Source: Sphagnum magellanicum
Lineage: Eukaryota; Streptophyta; Sphagnopsida; Sphagnales; Sphagnaceae
Length of the DNA: 64,000 nucleotides
Assembly: GCA_021904315.1 (NCBI GenBank)
Contig: CM038925.1
Coordinates: forward strand, 14,200,501-14,264,500
Direction: 5' to 3'
Shown here: piece after piece, positions 37,160 through 49,067 of the stretch
Position numbering within the stretch: position 1 is the first letter of the stretch
Layout of the letters: each line of letters begins with the position of its first letter
Translations under genes and position numbers: made by a program
The notes under the pieces: model-generated
Told to the model about the DNA's origin: nothing
Database searches by the model: none
Seen by the model: only the letters and a program-made list of their open reading frames with translations

Positions 37160-37825
37160 CTAAGTTGTCGAATTCCATGGTTTAACATTCTACTATTGCC
37201 TCCTTGGATAAAAAAAGGTAGTTTGTTGAATTTTGATGTGTTGTTGCCTCCTAGGATAGCAGATAGTAGTTTGTTGGGTCTTGATGTGTTGTTGCCTCCT
37301 AAGATAGTAGATGATAATCTATTGGTCTTAATGTGTCGTTGCCTCCTTGGATAATAAATGGTAGCCTGATCCATTTTGTGGTGTTGTCACCTCCTTAAAC
37401 AATAATCAATAATGTGATGCTTCTTGTGGTGTTATCGTTTCCTTAAATAACAAATGATAATTTGATGTTTTTTGTGGTGTTGCCGCCTCCTTGGACAACA
37501 AACAGTAGTTTGATTTTCCTTGTGGCGTTGTTACCTCCTTGAATAATATATGGTAGTGTGATGTTTCTTGTGGTGTTGCTACCTCCTTGGACAATATACA
37601 AGAGTTTGATGTCTCTTGTGGTGGTGTTGCTTCCTTGGATAATAGACGGTAATTGGATGTTTTCTATGGTGTCATTGCCTCTTGGGAAGTAGATGGTAGT
37701 CTAATGTTTCTTATGATGTTGATGCCTCCTTGGACAACATATGATAATCTATTAGTTATTGTGGTGTTGCTCCCTCCTTGTACAACATATGGTAATATGT
37801 TGGTTCTTGTGGTAACTACCATCCA
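37160..37825. repeat. 48-bp minisatellite, about 13 copies
   Basis: The core (G/A)CCTCCTTGGA(T/C)AA(T/C)A recurs at about 37198, 37246, 37294, 37341, 37388, 37437, 37485, 37533, 37581, 37629, 37677, 37724 and 37772, a spacing of 47-48 bases. Copies also carry TGGTAGTTTGATGT and TTCTTGTGGTGTTG. As 48 is a multiple of three, frames stay open on both strands and yield 16-residue repeats (for example KEVATPQETSHYHILF on minus), although small indels break them. Confidence 0.92.
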
Positions 37826-38040
37826 ACTACAATACTACCGTCTCTTAACACCCAAAGTGTTAAGACAATTTTCTACCTTTACCAATTGTCCATGCAATTA
37901 ACTTGTAACAAATGGTGCAAAAAAAAATGATATGGATGATATTTCATGATTTTTCATCTAAGTATATTGCATTTTACTTGCATATGTGACTAGTTCATTG
38001 TTGTGTATACAACTAATATGAAACTAATTATCTATTATAG

Positions 38041-38420
38041 TATATGGGTTAAACTACTTACCTACCTACCTACCTACCTACCTACCTACCTAAGGTAGGT
38101 TAAGTTAAGCTATTTACATACACAGTTAGGTTAGCTACCTAATTATTTAAATAGAGAGGCTATGGCACCTATAAACCTAAATGGTTAAGCTTTAACTACC
38201 TACCTATTTCTTAAATATGTAATAGGGCCCTAATACCTACCAAGGTAGGTATATGGGCTAGGTTAACATCTCTACCTACAAGTAGGTAGGTAACTAAGCT
38301 ACCTTAGCTACCTAGGTCAAGCTACTTAGTTACATAATTCCCACCTTCCTAGCTACCTATTTACCTAGGCTAGACTACCTACTTACATAGGCTATTTGCT
38401 TAAGTTAGGGTAGGCTACAC
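38041..38420. repeat. (CTAC)n microsatellite and degenerate flank
   Basis: An almost perfect CTAC run at about 38058-38092 is followed by AAGGTAGGT in the opposite sense and then by 300 bp dense in CTACCT and AGGTAGGT. The mixture of both orientations could form hairpins. Confidence 0.9.
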
Positions 38421-39179
38421 TATGCATGCCAAGATGTGGCATCCATGATTAGGACAAATTATGACTAATGTCCAAACCTAGTCATGGAGTCATATCTACC
38501 TTGGAATTGTTCCATTTTTACAACTAGATGATTAGTAATCATTTTGTCAAAATGATTGGAAGATTGACCCTATTTGACCATTAATATAAATTGGAAAAAC
38601 ATGAGGGGGGCCTTTAATTCAAAATATGAATGCACCAATAGGATATGGTGTAATGTATTATAAAATTGGAATTATTTTTTCTACAATGTAAATTTGCTAT
38701 GAAATGGTTATTATACCATGTCTTGTTCATGGGTATTTTGTGGCAAATTTGATCAATGATTTTTAATCTTTTTTTTTTCATATTAATATCCATATGAATG
38801 TTCCAAAAATGATTTAGGAAAAAGTGCCACATTTCACAAATTGGTAGAATTCTACAATAGGGTTCTACCATGGACCACATAGACTTGGAAATAGGGTTAA
38901 ATTTAGGTTGGAAATTGTAAGGTTGAAGGTTTAGTGTGACCTAAATCACTAGGCGTGTTTGTGTGCATCTCTTTTGCACAAAGGTGCAAAGGTTAACCCA
39001 AGACCATAATACCTACATATGACAAAAGCAAGTACCAAGGCTAAGGTAGATGACATATATATTTTTAGATTATCTACCTACTTAGGAAATGTTCCTACAT
39101 GCCTATTTCCTATCCTCTTATTTATTTACACAAATAAAATAATTAAAAAAATGTTCATATAAGTTATCTCTTGACAAAA
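38421..39179. other. intergenic sequence, nothing recognised
   Basis: AT-rich with scattered CTAC motifs; no coherent reading frame. Confidence 0.35.
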
Positions 39180-39260
39180 GGTCACACCTTATGCAAATGT
39201 GGTGCAACGGTCAAAGACTTCATTTCTCACCTTGGAGGTGAGAAACCCAAATCCTCATAC
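39180..39260 (+). repeat. possible tRNA-derived SINE head
   Basis: TGGTGCAACGG at about 39200 is a full match to the Pol III A-box consensus TRGYNNARNGG. About 40 bases on, CCCAAATCC is a degenerate B-box, and the intervening TTCTCACC..GGTGAGAAA could form an anticodon-like stem. No poly(A) tail or target duplication was identified. Confidence 0.35.
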
Positions 39261-39299
39261 TTGCAACCTAGGGCTAGGTGGGCCAAGGCACTTAACTAG

Positions 39300-39760
39300 C
39301 CGAGATTGCCTAGGAGGCCTAAATGGTGGCTTCACCTATTTAGGTCTAGGCCTAATTTAGAATCCATGTGGCATACACCTCTAGGTCTAGATGTTATGTA
39401 GCCCATTTTAGGTTAGCCTAGGTGCCACATGGCGTATATTTAGGCCTGGTATAGGTGTCACAAAAACAACTTAGTTCAAGTTCCACAAAGGTGCCATGTA
39501 AGCTACCTAACATATATGTTAGGGTGCCTATATAAGTGCCACATGTAGGTTTCCTAGTGGAGGTGCCACATTTAATTACTTAGCCATAGCCATAACCTAG
39601 GTGGCATGTAGGCACCAAGTATAGTTTAGGTGCCACATAAGTAACCTAGTTCACATGCCACATAAGCAACTTAATGTAGGTGTCATGTACAAACCTAGTT
39701 TTGGTGTCACATTGGCTACGTACCTAGCCCTAAGCCAAATGCCCATTGATGATTCATTTA
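39300..39760. repeat. degenerate short-period array rich in AGGTGCCACAT and CCTAG
   Basis: The phrases GGTG(C/T)CACAT, GTGCCA(C/T)(A/G)T, TAGGT and ACCTAG recur roughly every 25-40 bases. No exact period can be set by eye. Non-coding. Confidence 0.6.
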
Positions 39761-42019
39761 TGTAATAGGGGTAGGTAAGGAGGTATGTAGTTTCAATTTG
39801 TTACATGTCCAATGATGATTTGTTCATATTTTGCAAAAATTGCTACTAAAATAGTTGCATAATAGTTTTAAGGGTAATTACCATACACCATACAACAATG
39901 GATGAACATATATATAACAAAGTATGAATTATGTTGCCTTTAATTGGTAGTTGATTGCAACTTGTTGTTTGATGTGTAGGGCGTTTTTAGTCACAAATGT
40001 TGCCCATAACTAAAAAATAGTTGCAAAATTCATCATTAATTTATAATTTTCTTATAGTATTATTAACAATCAATCCATCAAATTTTAATTAATTAATTAA
40101 TAATAATGAACAAATTAAGCCTTAACAATTTATTTATCACTTGAAGATAACAAAATGAAACATATCATTTAGAAACAATTGTTTATTGACCTACATGTAG
40201 GTGCATCAATAACTTTGAACATTTATGAGAAGGTGTAAAACCATTCCAAGAAATGAGTAAGTAGAATATAAATTGGAAGATTAAAATATGCCAAAGGCTA
40301 TTTCAAATGAATATGAAGGATTCAAAAAATAAGTGTGTATAAAGATTCTACATAAAAAAAGACATATTTTATGGGTATGTAAATTACAAAACTTCAAAAA
40401 TAAATTTGGAAATGCACAACATCAATTGGCTTGTACCAAACTAGTTTGGTAAGCAATGAGAAATACTCATAATTTCAAACTTTTCCAATTTCATAATACA
40501 ATAATATATTGGGATGTAAACCACCATTAATTGAATTTTTTTAATACAAAATGTTTTCCAAACATCCACCATGATATATCAAAGTTCCATAGGTATCAAA
40601 AATTGTCAAATTGTGACAATGTTTTGTTTACACCGTAGTGTGCTTTCATTGCAATCCATTGCTTACACTATGATCTTGTTGGTTTTGTTTATTGCATCTT
40701 TGACAAGCAAAAAAATGTTTGAAAGCTTGTATTTCACCCCTATGCTCCCAAGTGTGAATATAGTTGTTGGAGGTTGTGCATGTTAATCGTTACAAGTTGT
40801 ATTTTATGACTAACATGGATGTTGAGAAATCTAAATTGAACCATTGTATTTTTTGATTTTGAATTTTGATTTGAACAAAGGACCTTTAAAGTTGAACAAG
40901 TGTTATGTCAAACATTACTAGTTTCACAAAGGGGCCTTTGATTTTCATAATACAAACTTTTTGGTGTTGAATTTTTTTGGTAAAAATAGGGGACCATTAG
41001 ACACACATAAAATCATTCAAAATACAAATAATCTATAACTTGATTTTTTTTTTAAATGAATATTTGGGTCTATTTGATGTTCATGAGTCTAAAACAAAGT
41101 TGTAGCATATAAAACAAAAAACAAAACCTCAAAGTAGTTAACATGTTTTGAAATTGTCATAATTTTTCAAGATGAAACACATAAATCTAGTGCAAAATCT
41201 TACATGTTTAGGAAATTATATTTATTCAGAAATGATTAACAAAGAACATGTAATATATTGGGGAAACTATAGTAAGTAAAAATAATATTTAAAAAAAACA
41301 TTATGATAAAATTTTCCTACTTACGATTTTTTTGTGTGGCAATTAGAGTATAATCCTTTGAAAAAATGTAAACAAATTGGCTCATTGATTCATGATTTCA
41401 CTTCATGATGTTGACTTAATATCTTTAAAAGCAAATCAAAAGTTTGGACACACTTTATGGAAGATGCAATACCTCATCATTGCTTCTAAGTCATGAAATT
41501 ACATGATTTTAATGGAAGTTTTTAAACAATCCCTAGAGGTCAAAAAAAGAAATTATGGTGGAAGTTATTTTTAGGTCCTTTGTAGTGGTGGGATCACACA
41601 CCAAAGAGGGTAACTGAATATCAACCCCATTGGAAAGTTCACACATCAATGGAACCAAAGCTCTTGCTGGTGTCAATCTCATTAATCATTATTTGGTTGT
41701 TATCATATCTTGGTTTAAACATTGGAAAAAATTCAAAATTTAGATCCTTGGACATATCATGGGATATTAGGTAGCAAAAGGTAAGTAAATGTAACATGTT
41801 GTGACAAACTTCTCTCTATCATAGAATTTAGGCTTGTGTGAGTTTTTTTGTGACAACATTTGTGCTTGAGATGTGGGGAATACATGGCTAATGAACATGA
41901 TTTGGATTTCAAGTTATAGAAAAATGAAAGAGGCAAAGATTTTGATGGTAGGAAACATTATGGCTTACAAGTAAAAGAACCTTACAATGGGTGACCATAT
42001 TGGTGGTTGTGATGGCATT
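39761..42019. other. AT-rich intergenic sequence
   Basis: No gene recognised. The right end (from about 41860) may hold an unrecognisable upstream portion of the PPR relic. Confidence 0.35.
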
Positions 42020-42660
42020 GGGCGAAGAGGTGTGCGATTGAACTTAGTTACCTTTTTGAGGTGTTGAATGCATGTGTTAGTGTAGTTATGTTCGAAAAGG
42101 GCAAATGTGCCCATGTGTAAATCAATGAAAGTAGATGGGACTCAAGTGCTTTTGTTGGGAGTAGCTTGGTTGACATTTATGCAAAAATGTACAAGTGTTG
42201 AGGACATTTGGAAAGTGTTCCACAATATGCCATCTTGAAATGATCACTTGGGACATGTGAAATGTAGGCGATGCAAAAGGTGTTGGAACTATTTCAATAA
42301 TGCAACACAAAGATAGACGACTAAACTTTGCTAAATTTTGTGGAGTGTTGAATGCATGTGCCATCATAGTTGTACTTAAAGAGTGAGGTGTGTTCATGAC
42401 AATTGAAAATGGATGGGATTTAGATGTGTGAAATTAAAGAACTTTATTAACATGTATGCAAAATGTGCAAGAACATGCATGGACTTCAAGAACGTTCAAT
42501 AAGATGCCATCATGTGATGTGGATACTTGGAGAATGCATCAGCTATTCATGGGCATGGTAAGGATTCTCTTAAATTTTTTGAACACATGCATGAAAAAGG
42601 TGTGTTCATTTGTCTTTTGTCAACTTGTAGCCATGTACGTATGGTGGAATTTTTTTACTT
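42020..42660 (+). pseudogene. PPR protein pseudogene (PLS-type)
   Basis: Plus-strand translation in shifting frames gives, in order, RGVRLNLVTFL, VLNACVSVVMFEKGKCAHV, SSAFVGSSLVDIYAKM (about 42145-42195), a second VLNACAI-like segment near 42345, NMYAKCA near 42450, and AIHGHGKDSLKFFEHMHEKGV with ICLLSTCSH (42540-42635). These are the repeat signatures of plant organelle-targeted pentatricopeptide proteins of the PLS class. Several stops and frame changes show decay. Only about five repeats remain, and there is no C-terminal E or DYW domain. Confidence 0.8.
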
Positions 42661-44119
42661 AATTTTTTTATTATGTGATTAATCGAGTAGGTATTATTTA
42701 GTTATGAATTTCCAAAGTTTAGGAGGGTGATTCTAAAAAGGGACATTGTAATTAGGACAAAATTTTACCATAGTTCCCACATGTTTTTATTCCAATGAAT
42801 AGTTAATACCATATACTTTGGCATGCAATGGATAAACATGAAAAATTATAAATTTAGGATTAAAAAGATAAAAAGGCCAAAAATATTATTTTGATAGTTT
42901 TTTGTTTTACCATTCCTTGATGTGGTTATTAGTGGGTCCACTTGAGGATAAATATAGGGTGCAAACAAGATATTTTGACCCTACTTGTTACCTTGTTTTC
43001 TACTTGTAAAATAGAAAAAAAAAAATTTCAAACTTTCTAACCTTCTTCTAGCATCTCAAATCAAATGGAACATCTAGATTTCCTCATTGGCACCTCTAGT
43101 CCCCCTTTAGCTTTTCAAAGACATTTTGTACCATCTCATTTGGACTTGGAAAAATACTCCACAAGTATCCCCAAAAATATATTAGAATGTTCATCACATC
43201 AATATTGAAGCTTGGGAAATTTTAAAAAATATTTGTAAAAAACATTCATATATTTTCAAGCACTTGAAATCTATTTTTCAAACTACCAAAAATTAAAGGC
43301 CCTTTTCAAGTACTTGCAAGTGCATTGGAAAAACATAATTATATCAATTTAGCTTTTGAAACCAATGCCAACAATAGTTAAGAAACAATGTGTGCAAAAA
43401 AAATGATCTTAATTTCACAAATTTACTTGTACCTTTTATTTGGAGACCCTCACTTTTTGCACAACAGAACTACTTTTTGTGCTACTTTATCATGCTTTCA
43501 CCCTATACCTTAATCACAATTTCACCCACAACTTTGAAAACAATAACACACAAGTTGGAAAATTTTGTATTATTTTAATTCCCCAACCTTTTTCTTGGTT
43601 TGACCATAAGACCTAAACCAACAAACTTGCATATAAATTTGTCCACTCTTATCACCTTCAAATGTTTGTTATCACAAGTATGCGACCATTTTTACATTTA
43701 ATAACATTAACACTACATTAGTAGAACATTAGTTAACACACATGATAACATCCAACCACATCTTAATATACATATAAACTATCACTCATGGAATAAATAA
43801 GTACTAAATGGCAATGCACACATATATTTCAAATTGATAATGCATTCCTTGTTGCACAACTCAATTACCATGATTGATGGTACAAATCACACATCTCTTG
43901 GCATTCATGAATAAAGTATTATACAATGGGGCCCTCACAATGTTCATTTGCATCTTCATTGGTCAAATATACACATTTCCTTAGTTCACAAAATTTGATG
44001 TCCTTAGGTTTAACCATACCCATGCATTGACATCATGAAATAACTATTATTTCATCTTTGGTTTCATTTAATTTTTGTAATTTGGTAATCTTAAAAGTAA
44101 GGATTCTAATCAATTTAGT
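42661..44119. other. AT-rich intergenic sequence
   Basis: No gene or clear repeat; may hold the 3' end of the Ty3 element to the right. Confidence 0.35.
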
Positions 44120-46450
44120 AGAAAATTTAGTACCTAAATAATGACTTGGTGGGTAATAAACATTTGGTAGGCATGAGTGGATGAAGTCCATACATTAGTT
44201 GAAAGTGTGTAGGTCCAATGGTAACCTTGAATGATGTTTGGTAGTCATATATAACAATATGCAAATGTTCATCCCGACCATTATTCATTTCATTAACTAA
44301 TTTCGTCATTAATGTTCCAATGATTTTGTTGGTTGATCATGTTTGTCCATTCTATTGAAGATAGTAGGTAATGGAGTTAGTTTGTCAAAAAAAAAAAAGA
44401 GCAGTTAAAATTTGAATAATGTCATGGATGAAATGAACTCCTTAATCACTTACCAAGGTGAGTGGACTTCTAAACCTTCTAAGGATGAATTCATAAATGA
44501 ATTTGATCGTAACAACTATTGTGTTGGTCCTTGAGGCTTTTGATTCCATCCATATGGTACCATAGTTAGTAACTACCAAGATATATTTGTTCCCTATTAT
44601 ATACTTGCCAAATGGTTTAATGGGACATATGAAATCTAGATCCCATTTCATGAATAGTTTTACAAGTAGCAAAATAATCAATTTTGTTATGCTAGATGTG
44701 ACAAGGTTGCTAATCTTTTGGCAATCATCATAACTTTGACAGTAACTATGAATATCCTTGTACAATGTAGGCCACTTGTTAGTATTTAACAATTTGATAG
44801 GTTATGTTTGCCAAAAAAAATGTTCTCCATTTGTTCCTTTATGCATCTCTTGTAAGATAGTTGAGTTTCTTCTAGTTGGAAACATATCTTCAAGATTTGA
44901 TTATGCCCCATTCAGTAAAGTTGTTTCGAATAAGAGTCCAAAACATAGTCTTTAGGATGATTTTTTGTTGTTCATTAGTAAAATGCACATGAAAATATCA
45001 AGATTGGGAATATTCATATACTTGTTGTAACCAAATGGGTTGCAAAGTGAAAAATGTGGTGTTAATTGTTGATTTGGTGCCTTTGGGTCTTTTGTGGAAT
45101 TTGGTAACTAAATAACTAAGGCATTGGTTATTAAATATGATCATCCAAGCTTGTATATTACCAAAAATTTGTACTCTAAGAATAATAGAAGCCATTAAGC
45201 AATTTGACCCAAGATTTGTAGTTTATGAATCAATTTGCCATATGGTCAACATAGAAAACAAAATTGTTTCCTAATAAATAATCTTGAAATTTGTGCAAGG
45301 TTATACCATTACCAATGTTTCAAGTTCACTAGTTGTATAATTTCATTTGGCATTATTGAAAATTCGAGAGGTGTAACTAATTGATTGATTACATTTGTCG
45401 ATAATGTTTTATGCCAACATAACTCCCACATCAAAGTTTGATGCATTGGTGTCAACATGGAATTTAAGATCCCAATGAGGGGTGATCAAAATTGGTGTGT
45501 CCATTTACCAATTCTTGATTGTTTGCTATGATGTCCAACATTTGATAGTTCATTTGAAAGCTTCAAATATGTATATTAACTTTATGATTGGTGCCATGAT
45601 TATTGCAAAATTATTGATGAAAAATTTGTAAAAATGCACCATGATGTTGAATACTTCAATGTCTAGTGGATTTTTTTGACTATGACATATCAATGATTAC
45701 AAAAAAAATCTTAGGATATGGGAGTTTTTCCTTCTTTAATGGAAACAATGTAGCCAAAAACAACCCCCAAATAAACCAAAAACATCAATTTTTCAGGGTT
45801 TAGGTTGATTCCAAAATGTTAGCATTTGTCAAAACAAAGCTATAATTTTAGTGAGTAGTAATGACATTGAAAATGTTGAAGTCATCCAAGAATAATTTCA
45901 TGAAACTACCAAGGTAATCTTTGAATGCCAAATTGACAACCTTCTAGTAGATTGGTGGAACATTTTTCAAATTGAAAAGCATGACTATCCAAATGAAAGT
46001 TCCCAAGTAGTGATAAAAAATTGTTTTGTACTTGTCTTCAAGGGCTATCATACTTTGGTGGTAACTTAAAATTCCATCTAGAAATGAATAAATTTCATGA
46101 CTTGTTATGCATCCAAAACTTCTATAGTAAGTAAAAGAGGATAAGGATCCTTCTTAGTTGTCAAATTGAGTTTTTGAAAATCAATGCAAATTTTCAACTC
46201 CCGATTTTTTCTTTCTTACAACTATAATTGGAGATATCCAAATAGCTTAATCTATTGGCTTGATGAATCTTGCAACTAAATGTTTATCTAGGTCATACTT
46301 TACTACAACATTTCATAGTTTGAATTCATTCAATATTTTGTTTCATGAATCGGTGTAATGGACGTATCCAACTTGATTTGGTGTTGAGGCATATGGGGAG
46401 GAATTCCTTTCAAAACATGATAGCTCCACACAAATTTCTTGAACAAGAAA
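44120..46450 (-). pseudogene. decayed Ty3/gypsy retrotransposon pol (RT, RNase H, integrase)
   Basis: On the minus strand, from high to low coordinates. RT start region HVLKGIPPHMPQHQIKLDT lies near 46400, then VKYDLDKHLVARFIKPID and WISPIIVVRKK (about 46300-46220), and EIYSFLDGILSYHQSMIALED near 46080. The RT active site FLDDF is near 45875. The RNase H segment KFHVDTNASNF lies near 45450. The integrase zinc-binding and core region is at 44792-44442 ([39 protein letters not shown]), and the integrase tail at 44309-44127 (TIGPTHFQLMYGLHPLMPT). Domain order RT-RNase H-integrase identifies Ty3/gypsy. Many stops are present; gag, protease and LTRs were not found. Confidence 0.9.
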
Positions 46451-47702
46451 AAATAAAATCAAAATAATTATTTACAACTTTAGACCTTAACAAAATTTAA
46501 TGTTTATATTATTTGATATATTAATTAAAAGTTTAAGTTTTTTCCATAATGTCCAAACAACATAAATATCAAAGTACAAATTAATCTACATAAAAAAATC
46601 ATCTTCAACAACCAAAAATAGTATTGCCAAAAATATGATGGAAATATCATGTCCTTTTTCAACAAAATTATCATTATCACTAGTAAATCTAAGTATAAGG
46701 AAAAAAGATCTAGAAGAGAGAGTTATAAAGTTCATCATTGCCCAAACTTATACCTCTTGAAAGGTGGTACATAACTTTTTCAAAAGCTATTAAAAGAGTT
46801 TAGTACAAGTAATGCCAACCAAGGGAATGATTGATGCCCCATGCTGAACATGTTGGTGATTCTTCCATAGGTTACCATCCTACAATTTATACTATGTTAA
46901 GTAAATCTTTTTAAAAAATTACCAATTCTAGAAACAAATACCTACAAATGCATAAAAATTCAAAATTTTAAATGTTTTTCGTCCTTTAACATGAAGCCAT
47001 TCACATTTTTTTTGACCACCAAGGAATTGCAAATGTCATATATGCAAAGCATCTTTCAACACTCTAATTTGAAATGCATTAGCCAAATTTCACATGACTT
47101 TGAAAGTAAACACACAAAAGTCAAAACCTTAATGGATGCAATTGAATAGAGTTGGAGATTGGTGTGGCACGCATTGATATAATGATTAAAAATATATAAA
47201 AAAAGAACCTCCCTATTAATCCATGATAATGCATGGGGCCGTTTGTGCCCAAAGATGTTGTCAATTTCTAAAGAATATGCTTAAATACTTTTTCAAATAA
47301 TCTAACTTTCAAGATTAATTACAATCCAAATTGATTGGAGTCCCAAAAGTGTTTTCCTATCAACCTTGGATATTATAATGGTGTTCGTTAATATTATCTT
47401 AGCATAGTGACATTCTTTTACCATGTTTTGCAAACTTACACCAAACTTGAGTGTGGCATTTAACTTTGTTTGACTTGGGGGACACAAATGTTTTACACTT
47501 GAAAATGGATATTTTGCTAGGTCTTGTGTTTTGTCCTCTTGGAAACTTTGGTTCTTTTGCTTCCTTGCATGCATTTTGGAATCTTCTTTGAAGTCAACGT
47601 GAACCCAACAAAAATGCAAACCAACATTTATGTACGCATGGAATTAATTTAATAAACTAGATGTTGGGCAACAACATATCTTTTTGGCAAATTGGGTACT
47701 TT
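46451..47702. other. AT-rich sequence left of the 76-bp array; possible gag/LTR remnants not recognised
   Basis: A 105-residue minus ORF at 47302-47619 has no family resemblance I recognise. No LTR pair was identified. Confidence 0.3.
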
Positions 47703-48395
47703 GCAAATGCTTAATAATTAACAAGTTTAACCCTAGTAGCCATCATTAACAATTTTTGGTTTAGAGTTGAACTTTTAAGGTTTTGCTTAATAATTACCTA
47801 GCTCAACTTTAATAACCATGATTAACAATTTTTGGTTTAAAGTTTAGCTTTTAAGGTTCTCCTTAAGAATTACCTTAACCTTAATAACCATCATTAACAA
47901 CTATTAGTTTAAGGTTTAGCTTTTAAAGTTCTACTTAAAATTTAACAAGCTTAACCCTAATAATCATCATTAACAATTTTTTATTTAGGATTTAGCTTTT
48001 AAGGTTCTACTTAAAAATTAACAAGCTTAATCCTAATAACCATCATTAACAATTATTGGTTTAGGGTTTAACTTTTTAAGGTTATGCTTAAGAATTACCA
48101 AGCTTAACCTTAATATTCATCATTAACAATTCTTGGTTTAGGGTTTAACTTTTCAAGGTTTTGCTTAAAAATTACCGAGCTTAACCCTAATAGCCATCAT
48201 TAACAATTATTGATTTAGGGTTTAACTTTTAAGGTTCTATTTAAGAATTAACAAGCTTAACCTTAATAGCTATCATTAACAATTCTTGGTTTAGGGTTTA
48301 GCTTTTAAGGTTCTACTTAAAAATTAACAAGCTTAACCTTAATAACCATCATTAACAATTCTTGATTTAGGTTTTAACTTTTAAGGTTCTCTTGT
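47703..48395. repeat. 76-bp tandem array, nine copies
   Basis: CATCATTAACAA recurs at about 47741, 47817, 47889, 47965, 48041, 48118, 48195, 48271 and 48347. Each unit reads roughly AACAAGCTTAACC(C/T)TAATA(A/G)CC, CATCATTAACAATT(C/A)TTGG, TTTAGGGTTTA(A/G)CTTTTAAGG, TTCTACTTAA. Each unit contains an AAGCTT site in most copies and a TTTAGGGTTTA telomere-like core. No transcription signals seen. Confidence 0.95.
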
Positions 48396-48744
48396 ATTGT
48401 TTTGTTTCCAAGTTGGCCCAACAAGTGTTATTTTTCTCACATGCTATTTGTGATGCTATATTAAATTGATGCCCAACCATGAGGTTTTTCATCAGCTATA
48501 AATTAAGAAAGGGTTGTTGCATAGGGGGAAAGAACAAAGAACCTTTTGAGCTTTTAGATAGGTTTCCAAGACTTTGAACTCATTAATTTGGTAAATCAAA
48601 GTCTTAATAATTTCTCAAGCAAGGGAGTAAAACAATTATCCTCATTCTCAATAGTTTCAATCCTAACTCAAAAGCAATGTTGCATATATAGTTCTCTATT
48701 TACCTAAGAAAGAACCAATAGGTAACCATTGAGTATATGGACCC
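48396..48744. other. spacer between array and foldback element
   Basis: No feature recognised. Confidence 0.35.
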
Positions 48745-49067
48745 ATGACCAATGGTTCTCAAAAAATAAAAGAATATGTTTTGAACTTGTAAACTCAATT
48801 CTCCCCCAAAAAAGAAAAAAAAAAACAATCAAAGATCTGGTCAAAGAACCTACCCTTAATCGTTGGTTGTTTGCCAATTCTTTCATGAAGCTCACGTGGC
48901 TAATGGGCTTCATGAAAGAATTGGAAAACAACCTTGATGGTTAATATTTAACCCATATCAGTTCTTAGGTTTGTTGAGGATGAGGGTTATAGATCAAAAT
49001 AGGTTCTTTGATTTTCCTAAGAACCACATTACTATATCTTGAAGAACCATCCTGAGAACCATTGGTT
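48745..49067. mobile_element. foldback element with strong central hairpin
   Basis: The outer arms ACCAATGGTTCTC (48748-48760) and GAGAACCATTGGT (49054-49066) are perfect complements. Inner segments such as TCAAAGAACCTA on the left pair with TAGGTTCTTTGA on the right. The centre is a 27-base stem, 48865-48891 against 48907-48933, with one mismatch and a 15-base loop. Overall about 320 bp of imperfect palindrome, the form of a foldback or MITE insertion. No target duplication was fixed. Confidence 0.8.

Noticed and set aside
47703-48395. Regular repeats resembling a CRISPR array
   Set aside because: Plant nuclear context, contiguous 76-bp units with no unique spacers, no cas genes.
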